NCBI RefSeq assembly: GCF_907164915.1
Contig: NC_061866.1
Span: forward strand, 50,651,113-50,715,112
DNA length: 64,000 nt
Reading direction: 5' to 3'
From: Impatiens glandulifera
Taxonomy: Eukaryota; Streptophyta; Magnoliopsida; Ericales; Balsaminaceae
The notes beneath the pieces are model-generated. The model searched no databases and was not told where the DNA came from. It was given only the letters and a program-made list of their open reading frames with translations. The translations under genes were made by a program, and so were the position numbers. Positions 12,996 to 27,500 of this stretch are shown here, piece after piece (the stretch's first letter is position 1; every line of letters starts with the position of its first letter).

Positions 12996-14651
12996 CTAGA
13001 CAAGTTCTAGTTCATTCATATAACCAACTAACTTAATATGTCTATTCAACTCATTCAACATAACATATATATCAAGTATAGCAAAATGACATTTATCCGA
13101 AGCAGTGAACCGATGAATCTCATTCTCGATTTCAATCCAGCTCGAACCGGGACATGTCTTTTCTACACCTCTTTCCTTCATATCCAACCTAATTTTCGAC
13201 ACTTCACTCCATCGGTTTGCTTCAGCATGAATATTAACCAATAACGTCCTATACCCACTATTGTTAGGCTCCATAACCGCCAGCCTTTCAACTGCAATTT
13301 CCGCAATCTCCACATTCTTGTGAAGTTTACACCCGCCAAGTAAAGCCCCCCAAATGACAGAATTTGGTTCGATTTTCATCTGTTCAATTAATCTCAACGC
13401 GTCTTCAAGCAAACCTGCTTTGCATAGTAAATGAACCATGCATCCATAGTGTTGAATCTCTGGCAAAAGAGAAAAATCTTTAACCATGCTTTCGAACATC
13501 CTTTGTCCTTCCTCGATGAGTCCTGCGTGAGTACAAGCGCTGAGAACACTTATAAATGTAACCCCGTTTGGTTCCACGTTTGCTGCTATCATTTTGTCGA
13601 ACATTTTCAAAGCTTGTTCTGCAAATCCATGCATAGCGAGTCCTTCAATGATCGAATTCCAACAGAAGAGATTTTTTGTCTGCAATTTGTAGAACACTAC
13701 TAGGGATCTTTCCAAGCTTCCACATTTCGCAAACATGTCAATTAATACTGAACCAATGTAGACGTCGAGATGAAAACCAATCTGCATTACATAATGATAT
13801 AATTCTTTTCCGAAATCGAGAGCCCCCAAATGTGCGCAAGCAGATATGATGGTAACGATCGTAACTTCATCTGGATTGATACCGTTGGATTTCATTTCAT
13901 CGAAAACAGACAATGCTTTTTCGTATCTATGGCTTTGAGTATAACAATTAATCATAGTTGTCCATGAGATTAAATCCTTTTGTGGCATTTCAATGAACAA
14001 AGAAGCTGCAGAATCAACATCTCCAATTCTGGAATAACCATCCATCATCGTGTTACAAGAAGTAATATCTCTTTCAGGCATTTCATCAAACAGGTTCCTT
14101 GCAGAAGTCATATCCCCAAGTCGAGTATAAGCTGAAACCATAGTAGATCTTGCGAAAGTATCTCTTTCAGGCATTTGATCAAACACCTTTCTGGCATCAA
14201 TTATCCTACAGAGATTTGAGTAAAAATCAACCAAAGAAGTCTGAACATGTAAATGAGATGTAAACCCAATTCTCCAAATCTGTCCATGAACTGATTCCCC
14301 AAACATTTTAGCGGATAACAAATTACAAGCTTTAATAATGGATGGAAACGTATAACTGGATGGACTTACTCCTTTTCTCAACATGTCAATGTAAATTGGC
14401 AGAGCTCGAACTGGAGAAGAAGAAGAAGAAGAATGGGTTAAGCCTCTAATTAACGCGTTGTAGACAAAAACGTTAGGATTCTCCATTTGGGTGAAAGCTT
14501 GAAATGCATAATCTATGAAACCGCGAGATGAACAAGCTGTGAGAAATTGATTCATTGAGAAACAATCTCGATCTAAACTGGTCTTAAGCATTAAAGCATA
14601 AGCTGATTCCAACTGTTTGGAGATTGAACATTTTCTGAGAAAATCATTCAT
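12996..14651 (-). CDS. Pentatricopeptide repeat protein, PLS class with E domain
   Basis: An uninterrupted 551-aa frame contains PLS-type PPR motifs throughout, for example NVFVYNALIRGL, DLISWTTMINCYTQ and FDEMKSNGINPDEVTIVTII. It ends in an E/E+ region (SVIWGALLGGCKLHKNVEIA, CPGSSWIEIENEIHRF) and lacks a terminal DYW domain. PPR proteins of this class act in chloroplasts or mitochondria, mostly as site-recognition factors for C-to-U RNA editing. Absence of introns is typical. The first Met is used; no obvious transit peptide was assessed. The RNA target cannot be deduced here. Confidence 0.93.
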   Translation of the reverse strand: MNDFLRKCSISKQLESAYALMLKTSLDRDCFSMNQFLTACSSRGFIDYAFQAFTQMENPNVFVYNALIRGLTHSSSSSSPVRALPIYIDMLRKGVSPSSYTFPSIIKACNLLSAKMFGESVHGQIWRIGFTSHLHVQTSLVDFYSNLCRIIDARKVFDQMPERDTFARSTMVSAYTRLGDMTSARNLFDEMPERDITSCNTMMDGYSRIGDVDSAASLFIEMPQKDLISWTTMINCYTQSHRYEKALSVFDEMKSNGINPDEVTIVTIISACAHLGALDFGKELYHYVMQIGFHLDVYIGSVLIDMFAKCGSLERSLVVFYKLQTKNLFCWNSIIEGLAMHGFAEQALKMFDKMIAANVEPNGVTFISVLSACTHAGLIEEGQRMFESMVKDFSLLPEIQHYGCMVHLLCKAGLLEDALRLIEQMKIEPNSVIWGALLGGCKLHKNVEIAEIAVERLAVMEPNNSGYRTLLVNIHAEANRWSEVSKIRLDMKERGVEKTCPGSSWIEIENEIHRFTASDKCHFAILDIYVMLNELNRHIKLVGYMNELELV

Positions 14652-14880
14652 GGTGAAAGTAAGGATCCTTCAATTTTTCTTAAGAGTTCTAAGCATACTT
14701 GTCTTTAGAGGCTAACCCACTAATTTTCATTATTATTCAAACATCAATTTTCAAATAAATAATTTTTACTAAAAATTATTTATTTACAAAATAAAATTAT
14801 TCAACTAAGTTTTTTAATCACTTCAATACATATTTAATATGTTTATGACTAGTTTAATTTTTTTTACCTTTTTAACAATG

Positions 14881-14948
<68 letters not shown>

Positions 14949-15553
14949 ATATGTTTAACCAATTTCTTGAATATATTTAATACCCAAATCCAAATAATTC
15001 AAAGAGTTAACCCATCTAAAAATCTATTAACATAATTAAATTAATTAATATTAAAAATATTAAATTCATTATATAAAAATCCATTTCATGTTTGGATATT
15101 TCAGATAAACCTATTTTTAACCCTAACCCAATCTGGATAAACTTAATTTTGTATTTTGTTTGGTATAAGATTACTTTTTAGAACATGATTAAAATATTTT
15201 CTAAATCATACTATAGATCATACTATAGATTATAATGTGACTTTTTTACTTCATTTATACAAGTCATAATCCAAGTTTATTTATTATAGATCATGAACAT
15301 TATTTTCTTATTCATTATAATTTTTTACATACATAACATTATAAATGTTTTTATCCAGACCAAAATAAAGACATATATATGCAAGCCCAAAGACAAATAG
15401 TAAAACAAAAAACTTGATATATATATATATAGCAAATGAGAAATACAAGCAACCTATATAAAATAATATACCCAAACACTAATTTAGTTTTTCTTTTCTA
15501 ATTGCAAACAAAATAAATACACAAACCAAAAACAAAAGTGTAAAAAAAAATAT
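14652..15553. other. Intergenic with long AT microsatellite
   Basis: Very AT-rich sequence holds an (AT)n run at about 14884-14944. No coding sequence is visible. The left part is the PPR promoter and the right part the YIF1 3' UTR region. Confidence 0.45.
14884..14944. repeat. (AT)n microsatellite
   Basis: About 60 bp of uninterrupted AT dinucleotides upstream of the PPR gene. Confidence 0.95.
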
Positions 15554-17029
15554 CTAAAACAGCCAGTTAACACTAATATTACATAGCCAAATGAAGAGTG
15601 GGAACTGAGCTAAACCAATGAAAAGCAAAAGATAATGGTGCCTAGTGGAGTCATAACTAGTCCTTAGTTCCGAAAACAAAACTCTCTTCATTGTCTTCAC
15701 CAAGAATATACCCATACACAAGCTGGTACAAGGCATCAAGAAGTAGTAGGAATATCCCGATATAATTCTCCCCAAAACAGCCACACACATACCTGTGAAC
15801 GTATACCCTCCGTATGCCACGATATCCAGTAAGGGTGCTTCCCCACTTCCCAATGAGAACAAGGACACCCTTAGAAGGGATACTTGCATGAACCAACCCA
15901 ACAAACCTTTTATGAAAAGCCAATTCAGAGACTCCGGTCTAAACCTGCCAGTACACCAGCCAATTCAGACCCAATATCATCTCAACTTATAATTTAATAT
16001 AACAAGTCCTAGGCCTTTTGCTTCCAATCATCATCATCATCAAAATACTAAATTACAAATGACATTTAAACCCAAATAACCATTTTTTTCATCAAACAAT
16101 CCAAATATAGATATATGCTTATGACACTACTTACTTCCCTTGAAGCCCAAGTGAGATTCCAGCTAGAATGACATATGTCCCAAATGCCATCAGAGGAATA
16201 TACAGGTCTGGAGCATTAATGTCATAGATGGGAGGCTTGTAAGAAAGTCTCCCTCCTACTGGTTCTGATATCCTTGTCCAAGGACCCTAGGAAATTGAAA
16301 GCAAAAGAAAGATATGATTATATGACAAAAATAAGTGATTAACTAAAAGGAAAAGAGAGATGGATCGAATTGTTACCCTATGCAGAAATGGAAGGAAGAC
16401 AACCTTCAACTTGTTTCTCACATATTGATCATTAACTTGGAAATAGTATTGAGGATCAGCAAAATATCTACTTATCTGCCCATTGAAGAAAAATATATAA
16501 GAACATACGAAACAGGAAAGTATTGGAATTATATAGTAAACAATTATACTCTTTTGACTATATTAACATAGTCACTAATATAACAGGTGTTTATTCACTG
16601 GAAGAGGCTAGCACAGTCAATGACCACTTGAGCTACCCTTGGTTAGTCACTAATATTCAAATAAGCACCAAATAGATTCCTTATGGAAACTCAAGAAAGA
16701 CAAAAACACAAGCTAATAAGGAAAGGAAGAAGTTAGAAAATGTAATAAGATCTAGCATAAAGGTGCAGAAATTGTCTATATGACAAAAAATGATTCCTCT
16801 TTTAGAGAAACTACTACCTATATCCAGGTGAGAATTCCTATTGATAGCATCTACTTACATTGCTTTGGACATATTCTGAACTTGATCCTAGTATTTTCTC
16901 TCCATAAGCACCTAGGCCACCTCTTATTAGTCCCGAACCAACTCCAACAAAATCATTCCCAAAAGGAGTTTGTTGAGGATGTACTGCCGGTCTTGGCATC
17001 CCCATTTGGGGTCTCGGATTATCATACAT
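15554..17029 (-). CDS. YIF1-family Golgi/ER membrane trafficking protein
   Basis: Coding exons are 17029-16859, 16475-16377, 16286-16135 and 15944-15554, giving 270 aa from [10 protein letters not shown]. Conserved blocks include [61 protein letters not shown] and [19 protein letters not shown]. The C-terminal half has several hydrophobic helices and ends in SVNWLF. YIF1 proteins pair with YIP1 and act in ER-to-Golgi vesicle transport. The start Met follows an AG acceptor by two bases, so a non-coding first exon must lie upstream, probably near 17520-17740. Length and ends match plant YIF1 proteins. Confidence 0.93.
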
Positions 17030-18572
17030 TTCTGCAATAAATAGGGCACAGAGACATAAGAAGAAGGATACGACACCTCCATTATCCAATATCACTTTTA
17101 ATGTATATCAAAATAGAATGAATTCAGGGCAAGCAACAATACAATAAATTGGAACAACCAGCCACAAAAGAGTACCATTTGTAGAATAAAGAACAAAACA
17201 AAACTTCAAAAACTAGAACATAGATTCGTGTTTCGATTTCTTCTTCCATTGAACAAGTAGATCTATCGTCTTGGCAATCAGAATAATCTAAAATCTAAAA
17301 TCTAAAAAAAAGGTCTAATCAACAAAATTGTCAAGACAAATAAACAGGTTCACAGGAAAAGCCCTTGAATGAGAAACAAATAAATTAAAACTAGAGTTGC
17401 CTAATAGTCTGAACAGAATTTAGTCGTAAAAACATCCAATCATCTATAAACACCAAAGACGTTCATCAAAAGGTAAAAAAAACTTGAGAAGAAAGATAAG
17501 AGAGGTGTAGAATACATGATTACTGAGAGTGATAGCTCTGCCAAGAAATGGAAAAACAGCTCGATCTCGAACGGTAGTACTATCCGATGAAGAGAATTCC
17601 TTCAGTTTCCTTTTCCTTGTAAGAAAATATCGATCCTCTCAGGCACTTGTTGATGGATCCAGACTCCAGAGAGAGAGAAAGAAAGAGAAAACACGTTTTG
17701 GGATTCGACTGCTTCGAATCGAAGCTGGTGACCAAGTCATAGCCAATGAAACCGGTTTATTTTAAGAGCGGTTCAACTTCAATCTAGTTATTATTAATTA
17801 AACTAATCCCTATTCTTTAGTTAAATGTACAAATAAGTACTCTTAAATTATCTTGATTTTTTTTTTAATATAATATATAGTTTGGAATCTTTTTTAATAT
17901 TTGTTCGCTCTAAATAAAAATTAAAGTTTGTATAAAATAAAGTGTGTGATAAAACAATTTTAGGTAATAAATGTATAAAAGCTGAAAAGGTGGTAGAGAA
18001 AAACATTAATACAATCATTAAAATCTTTTACCTCAATTTTTATTTCACTAGTATATTTTATTAACTAACTTCATAAATTTTAACAACTAACATATAATAT
18101 AAGCTATGATTATTTTATAATTAATTATTTTAAAACTCGTGATTATTAGAATATAACTTATATTTTAAAAAACAATAAGACTTATATATAAATTAAACAA
18201 AAAATTTATATCTAACCTAATTTAGTAGTTAACTCAACACAATGAAAACATACAATTTACATATAAAGTAAATGTTAAATGACAATCATCTTTGGAGCAA
18301 TATCACTCAATTGTTAAATGCCAAATAGTAGGTTACGACAATTACACAATGATTACATTAGGTATTTATTTGAAAAAAGTGGCAAAAGAGATTAATAAAA
18401 GATACCAAATGGAGAACGAGAATAGTTGATGTATCTCACAAATACATAAAACATTAATAATAGAATGTTTCTTATCTCTATCATTACATATTTAAGTAAT
18501 TCCTCCTAATAATCCAAACCTACTGGTGCAACTTCTTTTTACAAATTAAACCTTACCTTTCCTTTCTCGCGT
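17030..18572. other. YIF1 5' UTR/intron region and intergenic DNA
   Basis: No conserved coding frame is present. Sequence at about 17520-17740 is less AT-rich, CT/GA-patterned and likely holds the YIF1 5' UTR exon and core promoter on the minus strand. The remainder, 17770-18570, is AT-rich spacer ahead of the SMC1 3' end. Confidence 0.4.
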
Positions 18573-21500
18573 TTATGACTCCCGATACTTGGTCAAGTCA
18601 AAAGTCAACGTCCCCGAGCAACTACAGAGAATAATAATAATAAAAGGCAGAACAATAAGGAGGAGCAGAGTCCCAATAAGTTTATTGACAGTAACTAGTG
18701 TATTTTTGTATAATATAATAAGGGTTATGGAACATACCCTCTTCCGGAATCTCTATAAACTCCAACCAGAGCATCAGCCTTGTCATAAAATATATCCTTG
18801 AGAGAAATCACTATGCTTTGGAATCCACTTCCAGACGGGACATCCTCATTATTATGAACTCCTTCACACGATTTTGATCGGATGAATCCAGCAACTTTAG
18901 CCACGTTCAAGTTGTCTAACGCAGCATCCACTTCATCCAATATAAAGAATGGAGATGGCCTATAACTGTAATGATAATAATAATATATAGTGAAAACAAG
19001 ATTAAGAAAAAAAAACTACATATGTTTGGACTAAAGTATACAAACCTGTGGATGGAGAAAAGCAATGCAAGAGCAGCAACAGTCTTCTCACCACCAGAAA
19101 GTTGCTCCATATCACGAAAACGCTTTGTTGGGGGCATAGCAGTATATTTGATGCCGTGTAAAAACGGTTCATCTTCATTGTCCAGGTTCAAATATGCTGT
19201 TCCTCCAAGCTGATGAGTGTCGCTCTTTGTAAGTTGCTTGTAGATTTTGTCAATATTTCCTGATATGTGATTGAATGCCTCCATAAACAGTCCACACCTA
19301 TATAGAGACAACATTATTACCTAGTTAGAGCTCCAAAGCTCTAGCGCAAATCAAGACATCAAGTACAACACTATCAAAAGAATATTGCAGTATGTAGAAT
19401 GCAAAGAGGAGAATTTTGTGCATGCAAAGGGGAGTAGTCACAGGCCAAATGATTGGGCTAATTAATTGATGTGTTTCTACTTGTAAGATCAACACATATC
19501 CAAACCCTTATCTCCTTTTGAAATGAAGGCGAAACAATTATTCTGCAATAATTTCTTCCTCATAACCTTAATAAAATCTTCTCAAGGTTTTCTTTCAAAA
19601 TAGGTTATATCTGACAGTAAATTATCATGCAGCAGGAGAAAGACTGATCAAGTTTGAACAATGGTTCATATGTAAGGGCATTTGAAAGAAAGATAGAATC
19701 AAAAGATTGTTTTTCACTTCTTTGTCATTTTTTTAAAGGGCTGGGAACGTATCTGGTTGGGAGGTTTTAACATAGTCAATGAAATGATCCATAATTATTC
19801 AGTTAGTTTTTTGTTTGGCTTGTGCTAACTTTCATTTTAAGTTTATTTCAAATAGACACACATTGATGTATTTTTAACTTTATTATGGGCATGAGAGCAG
19901 CCTATTTGTTGCTTTCTTGAGGCATGAGAGTATAGCCTTTTTGTGCTATCAATTTTTTATGTAAAAATTATTTTTACCTTCTTCCAAAATAAAAATGGTT
20001 CATAGAAAGGCAATGTCATTACCTCCTCTGCTTAATTAAATTGAATTTATCAGCACATTCCTTCTCTTCTTTCCTGGCAATCTCAAACTCTTCATTTACA
20101 CCTTTTTCCTTCTCCAGCAAAGCCTCGTACTGATCCAGGGCCTTCAGATTTGGGGCTGTTCTTTCAATTTCAGAAATTAAGGCACTGATTTTCTGGTTAA
20201 ATTCTGCCTCCAGTTTCTCTCGCTGAGCAGGTTTCTTATCATGCAAATGTGATCTACTTAATTCACTAAAGTCGATTACTGGTGCTGGAACTGGTGATGA
20301 CACATCCATTGGATCCGATATAGTCGGAATGTCTATATGTTCTAATTCACATTTCTCCAAAGTATCCTGCCTGGACAGAGTAAGCTGTTCTATCTGCGCT
20401 TCCTGTAAACCAAGAATTGAAATTGTTACAGTTTGCTTTTGGCATGATCTAATAATTCTAAGTGAAATTAGGAAAACTTGGCATTAGTCTGACCTTTGAT
20501 TTAATCTGGCGATTAAGTTTACTTATATTAGTTGTGGCATTGGAAATTTTTTTCTTCCACTCTTGTATTTCCTTCTCGCAACCCTCTGACTTAGACCTCC
20601 ACTCTATCCATTAGGAAAAAGGAAAATCGGAATCAGCAAGATGTGCAGGTTATTTGGTAATGATTTCATGTTCGATGAAAGCTATTGCTCGGTTCCCTTG
20701 TTCAGCAATGCAGAGAACAATTTAAGCATTTCCACATTCATTAAAAAGAAGAGAAGAACCCTTAGGCAGGATGAAAAATGATTCAATATTCAACATAATA
20801 CATATTACACACTACTTATTTATAATACTATCAATAACTGCTTCTAACTGCTATAACCTCTAGCTACTAAGTACCTATAACACATCAATTTAATACACAT
20901 CATACTAAGAATGAAGGATGACTGGATGAGAAAAGACAGCTGCAACTGCTAAGCATCAAGTTTTAAAGCTTAAGAGTATTTATCATTTTTCAGTTTAAAG
21001 ATATTTTAATTTCTAATGGCATTTTATGCAGTGACAAGTGTACCTTTGGTACTTCATATCTTATGATGTTTTACCTTTTTGGCTTAATTCGTGGCAGTTC
21101 ATGCCGTGACTTGTACTGAAATTGTTTGATTTTCTACAGTAGATGTGTCCTTTGCATTTATCCTAGCTTAATGAAATCATTGTTACAGAAAAAACTTGGT
21201 TATCAACTTATCATCATATCCCTGAAGAATTATTTGTGACAATCCACAATAGCTATCTATTATGATTAATATGTGACAGGTTATATGAACTAATCCAACG
21301 TTTAGATTATTTTTTTCATTACTTGGATGGTTAGTAAAAGGCTTAAGAAAGTGAAAAATGATCAGTTAGCTCCTACAAAAATATGTAAACCAAAATACAA
21401 GTCATGAATGAAGAAAAATGGTGAGCAAAACCATCCTTGAAGAAGAACCAAGGGATAAATGCCTGAATACAAACAATGAACAAGAATTACAAAAGATTTG

Positions 21501-24500
21501 GATATGCAAAGGGGTACATATATATAAAGGAACCAGGATGACTGATGATCTATACAATGAAGACAAAAATGACTGCACATATTTGTCAGACCATTGATGA
21601 AATTTTAGACTTTAAATCATGGTATGAATTCTACATGATAAATAAGCAAGACAATAAGGGGTGGAAGAAGAAATTGAAACATACCTTGAACCTCCACCTT
21701 CAAATCGTCAATATCACCAGTTGCATTTTCCATTGATAACCTAAGAGCAGAGTCCTTAGTCTTAACCTCCTCTAGAGCATTTCTTAAAGTAGCAAGAGTA
21801 GACTCCAGCTTTGCTATAGGAGCATCCACATCACGATTTTGTTCATACTCCAACCTGGAGAAAGAAGAAAAAAAACAACATAAAAATATCAGCCTCCTGA
21901 AAATCTTATATTCCTGAGGAGATTCTCTAACCATGGAAGGCGAGCCCTATATTAATGATAAGCATGTCAAATCAAAGTACATAAGTCAGCCTGAATCTTT
22001 TTCCAAATTCCCGTATTAAACGTGCCAAAAGTTGTGGAATAGGTGACCTTGAAGGTGTACTAGTGTGGGATAGGTTTTTCAGGATGATCAAATCACTTGT
22101 GAGACTCACAAGGCTCTGATATTATGCAAAATTTGGAATACTTGTGTGTTAATTTTATTCCATGGATAGTGCCCTTCAAATACATGTTTACAAGAATTTC
22201 CTGCGATAACCCTTAATCCCTATATTGGCGGGATCATTATCCTTAGAATTTTACATTTAACAAAAGATGATTATTATTCCTAATAATTAGGACAAGCTTT
22301 TAAAGATAATAATATATATAATTAATGAGAATTTTCTGTACAGTAAGTGTAGGCAGGCAAAAGAAAATGAATATTGTAATCAGCTTTCTTTTCATATATA
22401 ATCGGTGGAAAAAAATAGAATTAGAACCAATACAACAAAGGAAAACTTATAATACCCAATAATAAGAGCTACCCAAAAGTAGATCCCCATCAATGATCAA
22501 AAGTAGGGAACCTAACATGTCAGATCATCAATAACTTTTAATGCTCATGCATATTGTTTTCCCAATATTCAGCTCAAGAGGTACATGAAAACTTATAATA
22601 CACAAAAGCACAACCATTGAGAACAAGATGTAGACATACTGGTATTTTAGCTTCGATTGCTGACTACTTAGGCTTAGCCTTTGGTCTACCAACTGTTGAG
22701 CAGCCTTTAGCTGGTTTTCTTCGTACTCGCGAATATTTTTCACACCAACAGACTCACTAAATTTCTTGTAGGTACAATCAACGATTTCATTTATTCTCCT
22801 CTCTAACAATGAAATCCTTGAAGCCCTTTCACTAACAATGTTGTTGAACTGTAAAAACACAGTGAACATGATTGCATCAACAAAGAACATAATGGACATT
22901 TTATTTTTATAGGTTATCATTGACATACATACAGATGTAGCAAATGATCAGAATAGTACCTTCTCATGGTCGGGCCTAATGCGGTTAATTTCTTCTTTGA
23001 TATTTGCCTTTTCACGCTTCAAATTTGATAACTTATCCTCAATACTTTTCTGCAACAGATCATAAAAATGTAAATGATTTAAAATGCATCGCCAATAAAT
23101 GCAAGTACTAGCATGTTATACAGAGATCAAAGAAAGTTTAGAAGTGAATAAAAATAAAAAGGTACAAGAAACAAAAGCTATTGTATTGAATCCAATTAAG
23201 GCCTTTCTGGTTGTCATCTTAACTAATGAATCACCTATAAATCTTCTATTTGACCAAGTTCTACAAAGACATGATTCAACTGTCGAAACTGTTATTTGTC
23301 AGGTCATAGAATTTAGGTATTCCCTCACATATTACTCTGCTTAGATGGACCTAATCTTATTATGGTATCATTTTATCACGATGCTACCATCATGCAAAAC
23401 TAGCAGCAATCATAAAGTTGAAGATGAAAAAGTTTCAAGACTAACTAACAAATCATGGCGAAAATGAAGTAGCATTATTATTGCACTTAAGAGGTTCAAT
23501 TTACATTGTGCTGTGAGGAAGTCGGCAATGCTTCCTTTATGGTAGACAACATCAATGCACATCAACACTCAATTAGTAACTTGAAGTCAATCAACCTCCA
23601 TGGAAACTCCAACCTGTTTGTCTCTCACCCCTCTCTCTCCCTTCAAATCAAGATCTTCACATATTACAAAAAAAAATCCAGTGAACCTGGGGGTATGCAT
23701 TGCATCTGCTAGCCACTACGCTTTTTTCACTCTATTACATAAAATTGTGCCATGATTCACAGATGAACCGATGGACCAAGTAGATGCTAAATCCAATTAA
23801 GCGAAGAAAGGATAATGATAAGTAAATGCTAAATCTGGAGGACACAACAAAAAAACAGTCACAAGGAAAGAGTAGGCCAATCAACTATGTAAAGCACTTA
23901 AGCTGCTATAATTTGAAGTGACCATGCCTAACAAGCTTTCATGTCATACTTTTGAAGGGTTGTTCATGACAAGGTGACAATGAAAAAATAATGTAAACAA
24001 AGCAACTTAACAAAAGAAACATGAGCACAGTCTAGGGATCATGCTCAGAGTCGAAAAAGATGGACAAGACTCCACTCTAAGGGCATATAATAACAAAATT
24101 TTAGTTGTCTTCAAGACCCAATGGAAGGCGCAAAAGTATATATGAGATACAAGACCAATTCAGTTACCTTCTCAATTTCTGCATATTGGATTTTCTTTTC
24201 AAGTCCGCTGATTTTACCAGATGCTTCCGATTCTTTAAGTTGCATCTCCCTAATTGACCCCAGTTCTTCCAGTTCTGACTCAAATCCCTCTTTTTTCTTC
24301 TTCAGAGCTGCCACAAGTATAAAGAAAGTTCAATACTTTCCATGAAAATATACAAGTATACAGATGGTTGCTAATCCAACAAACCTTCAACTTTTTTATC
24401 ATCCCATTTATGTGACCTTGCTTCCATGCCACCACTAGTACCACCAGTCATCGTACCAGCTTTCGTGAGAAGAGTACCATCAACTGTCACAACTGCGAGA

Positions 24501-27500
24501 ACGCAATAAACCATATTACACAAGTCCAGTGGAGAATAAAGGAGGATCAAGAAAAAGGAAAACAATGACAAACTATATAATACCTTTAAACCGCTCCCCA
24601 CTCCAGCTCAGAGTCTTGGCTTCTTCAAGATCATCGCAAACTAGGGTATTACCAACAGCAAATAGAACAGCTTTCTCCAAAGTTGGGTCAAATGTGTGAT
24701 TGTTAAGTAAACAACCCTAGTCCCAAGACAATCACTCATTTCCACCACCAATACAGAATAGAATGTTCCTCAGCAAAGAACAAGAATATGGTGCCAAAAA
24801 TGAAAATAAGTCCTAGAACACTATAAGCATTATATTAGCCCCTACCAGTAACCTTCTATTAGCCAATGTGCTATAGTATTACTACAATGAGTGTTCTCCT
24901 ATTATATTATGTAAGTTCGTTTCTACAAATGCAAGTGGGAGTAGCATGTGAAGGGGGACTATATTGACATTATTATTGAGTACATTACTAAACATTTATT
25001 TATCTAGGATCCATCAGGCATGGAAGGGAGAAGAAAAGAGAATGAAGGATTTTACTGTGTATTTGGAAAAGTAAGTTATGAGATTAAACAATACACCAGA
25101 GATATAGCAAGCATCTTCCACGCATTTTTAATGATTCTCCCTCTTCTCCTTCATTCATCCTCCAAATCAAGGTAAACAAAATAAGTTGAAATCATACAAC
25201 TCTCATTTCCTAACTTCCCCTCCACTTAGAAGATAATAACGTAAATGACAACTTATCTTCTCTCATACTTTTCTAATCTCTCTAAATGTCAATCAAAGAC
25301 GAGCATAAAAAGTTTAGCTTTTAAGTGGGTTTTTAAAATAGCAAAATATCTTACCAGAGAACCAAGATTAGGACTTAACATTTCAACAAGTTTATTCTCT
25401 AGCATATAGGTTATACTTATAATGTCGAATGTGGAAAGCATGTAAGAGAGACACAACAAAAAGGAAACAGAAAAAGAGAAGCAGAAAAATAAAATGTATA
25501 TAGAAGGCTCATAACTAAAATACTGCATGCATAAAAATTAGGTAACTGCTTAAGAGGACAAAAATGAGACAACAGACCATAATAAGGATATTGTATTACA
25601 TCAAAGACCAACTTAGCAGTCCCCCGTAAGGCTCGCAGCTTCTCAGTGATTTGCTTCACACGAACTGACTGAAGAGGTATGAATGTCAAAGGAGAAAGCC
25701 TCCGCTCCTTTAAATACTAAAAAGACAACCAAACAAGTTGTGTTTGCATTAATACTATTATCTATATTAGCCAGTTCTAATATCATGCTATAAAAAAGGA
25801 GGTGTTTGAACTTTAAAAGTTGTGGAGGGTTTACAAAATAAAATCACACCATCTAATGTTACAGAAAGGAGATTATCACTACCAATTGTAAAGGATATTG
25901 TTCTTATTATGCTAATAGTATTATCAAGTGTTTGCTAGATAGGTCAATATGGTCCACTCTATAAGTTAGGTATCTATTTCAAAATATGTGCAAGATATCA
26001 AAGTGTGTGATGAATGGTGAACTGACATGCAACTAAAACCCAAAACTATGCATCATTGAACAAGAAGAAAAGGCGAGAACATAAATAAGTATATCATTCA
26101 TAAAAGAGTACCTTGATGCATTCCTTAGCTGTATGTTCATCTGCAACAACAATAGCATCCATAAATTTACCCATTGCAACTGTAACAGCAAGGTTATACT
26201 TTTTCTGTGTTGGCCTACAAAGATCAGTCATGCGACCATGGACACTGGGAAACAGGCTCTTCAAAGTTTCAACAGCCTCAGACAACCTGACATCCCTCTC
26301 GTTCTCATATCTATCAGCCTTCAATTCACGAAGCTGGTTGTCAACTTCATTAATTTTAGCTTTCAGCATTTCATGTTTCCTCCTGTCACAGCAAATAAAT
26401 AGAAAAAAGATTAGACATTAATAAAACATACTGCAAGGTAAGACAGAAAGAGTAAGGAGCAGCAAAATCAATAAGCAATTCTATTAATGTGTGAATCACT
26501 TAAAGTTGATTTACATTTGGGTGGCTTCGGGCTATTGAGAATCGAAGAAGAAGAGTGGTGGGGACGTAGGGATGTTATATAGGGCAATCCAATTAACTTA
26601 AATCCGTTGTACACAATCAATATCTGACCCTAAGCCGATAGAATACATTAGATATAGTTTTGGTTGTTTTGGCGGGTGGATTGATCATCCTACCTATAAC
26701 TATCTCTATCCTTATCTATGAGAAACATTTTTTACTGAAGAAATTAATATGAAATTATTATTGCCATCTAACATGTATAATTATGGTGCATTGTTTATCT
26801 CGTATTAATTCAAAAATATAACTAAATGTGTGCACGCACATAATCTAACTGGTCAAATTAAAAGAAATCAAAGCAGAAAAGTTGCAAGAATTATTGGACA
26901 GTCTAAAAGTATTCTACAGTTTTATGTTGACTAACCTGGAAGTTCCAAGTTTTTCACTCATCTCACGTTGTTCCTTTCGCACCCGTGTAAGTTCTTCCTT
27001 GTGTTTCACAACTGAATCAAGAATCTTCTCCATCCTTGCTCGCATTTGTTTCTCCTGCATTTCCAATTCCTGCCTCCTATTCTCCAACTGTTGCACATTC
27101 TCTTCCAAATTCTTCTGAACTTCAATATCTGAATGTTGTTGCCTGTCCAGGACCTCTTTCTCATCTCTTAACTTTGCAGTCTTCATCCCAGCCTCTTCCT
27201 TTCTGAAAAAACACAATAAAAAAAAAGTAATTCACCTATGAAACTAAATTGATTATTGTGTAACATTTAAGCAAAAATTTCAAGGTTGTTTGAGCAAAAT
27301 ATACAGATTCCCAAGTTAAATTGCTCAAACAGCTGTGCATGAGTTTGCTAATGTATATGCCAAACACAGTAATATAACTAATTATCTCTGCAAGAAATCA
27401 GCATGCAAAGCATTGCACTTTCAATAGTATACTTCTAGGGAAAATGTCATCATTTAATTTTGAAGGATAATGGTGCCGCATTCCCGGGATTCTTTGTTGT

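Noticed and set aside
24698..24717. GT-AG version of SMC1 intron 7
   Set aside because: In frame, but it replaces the conserved VIQ before FDP with eight unrelated residues, while the AT-AC ends match the U12 consensus and restore the conserved sequence. Kept as a possible minor isoform.
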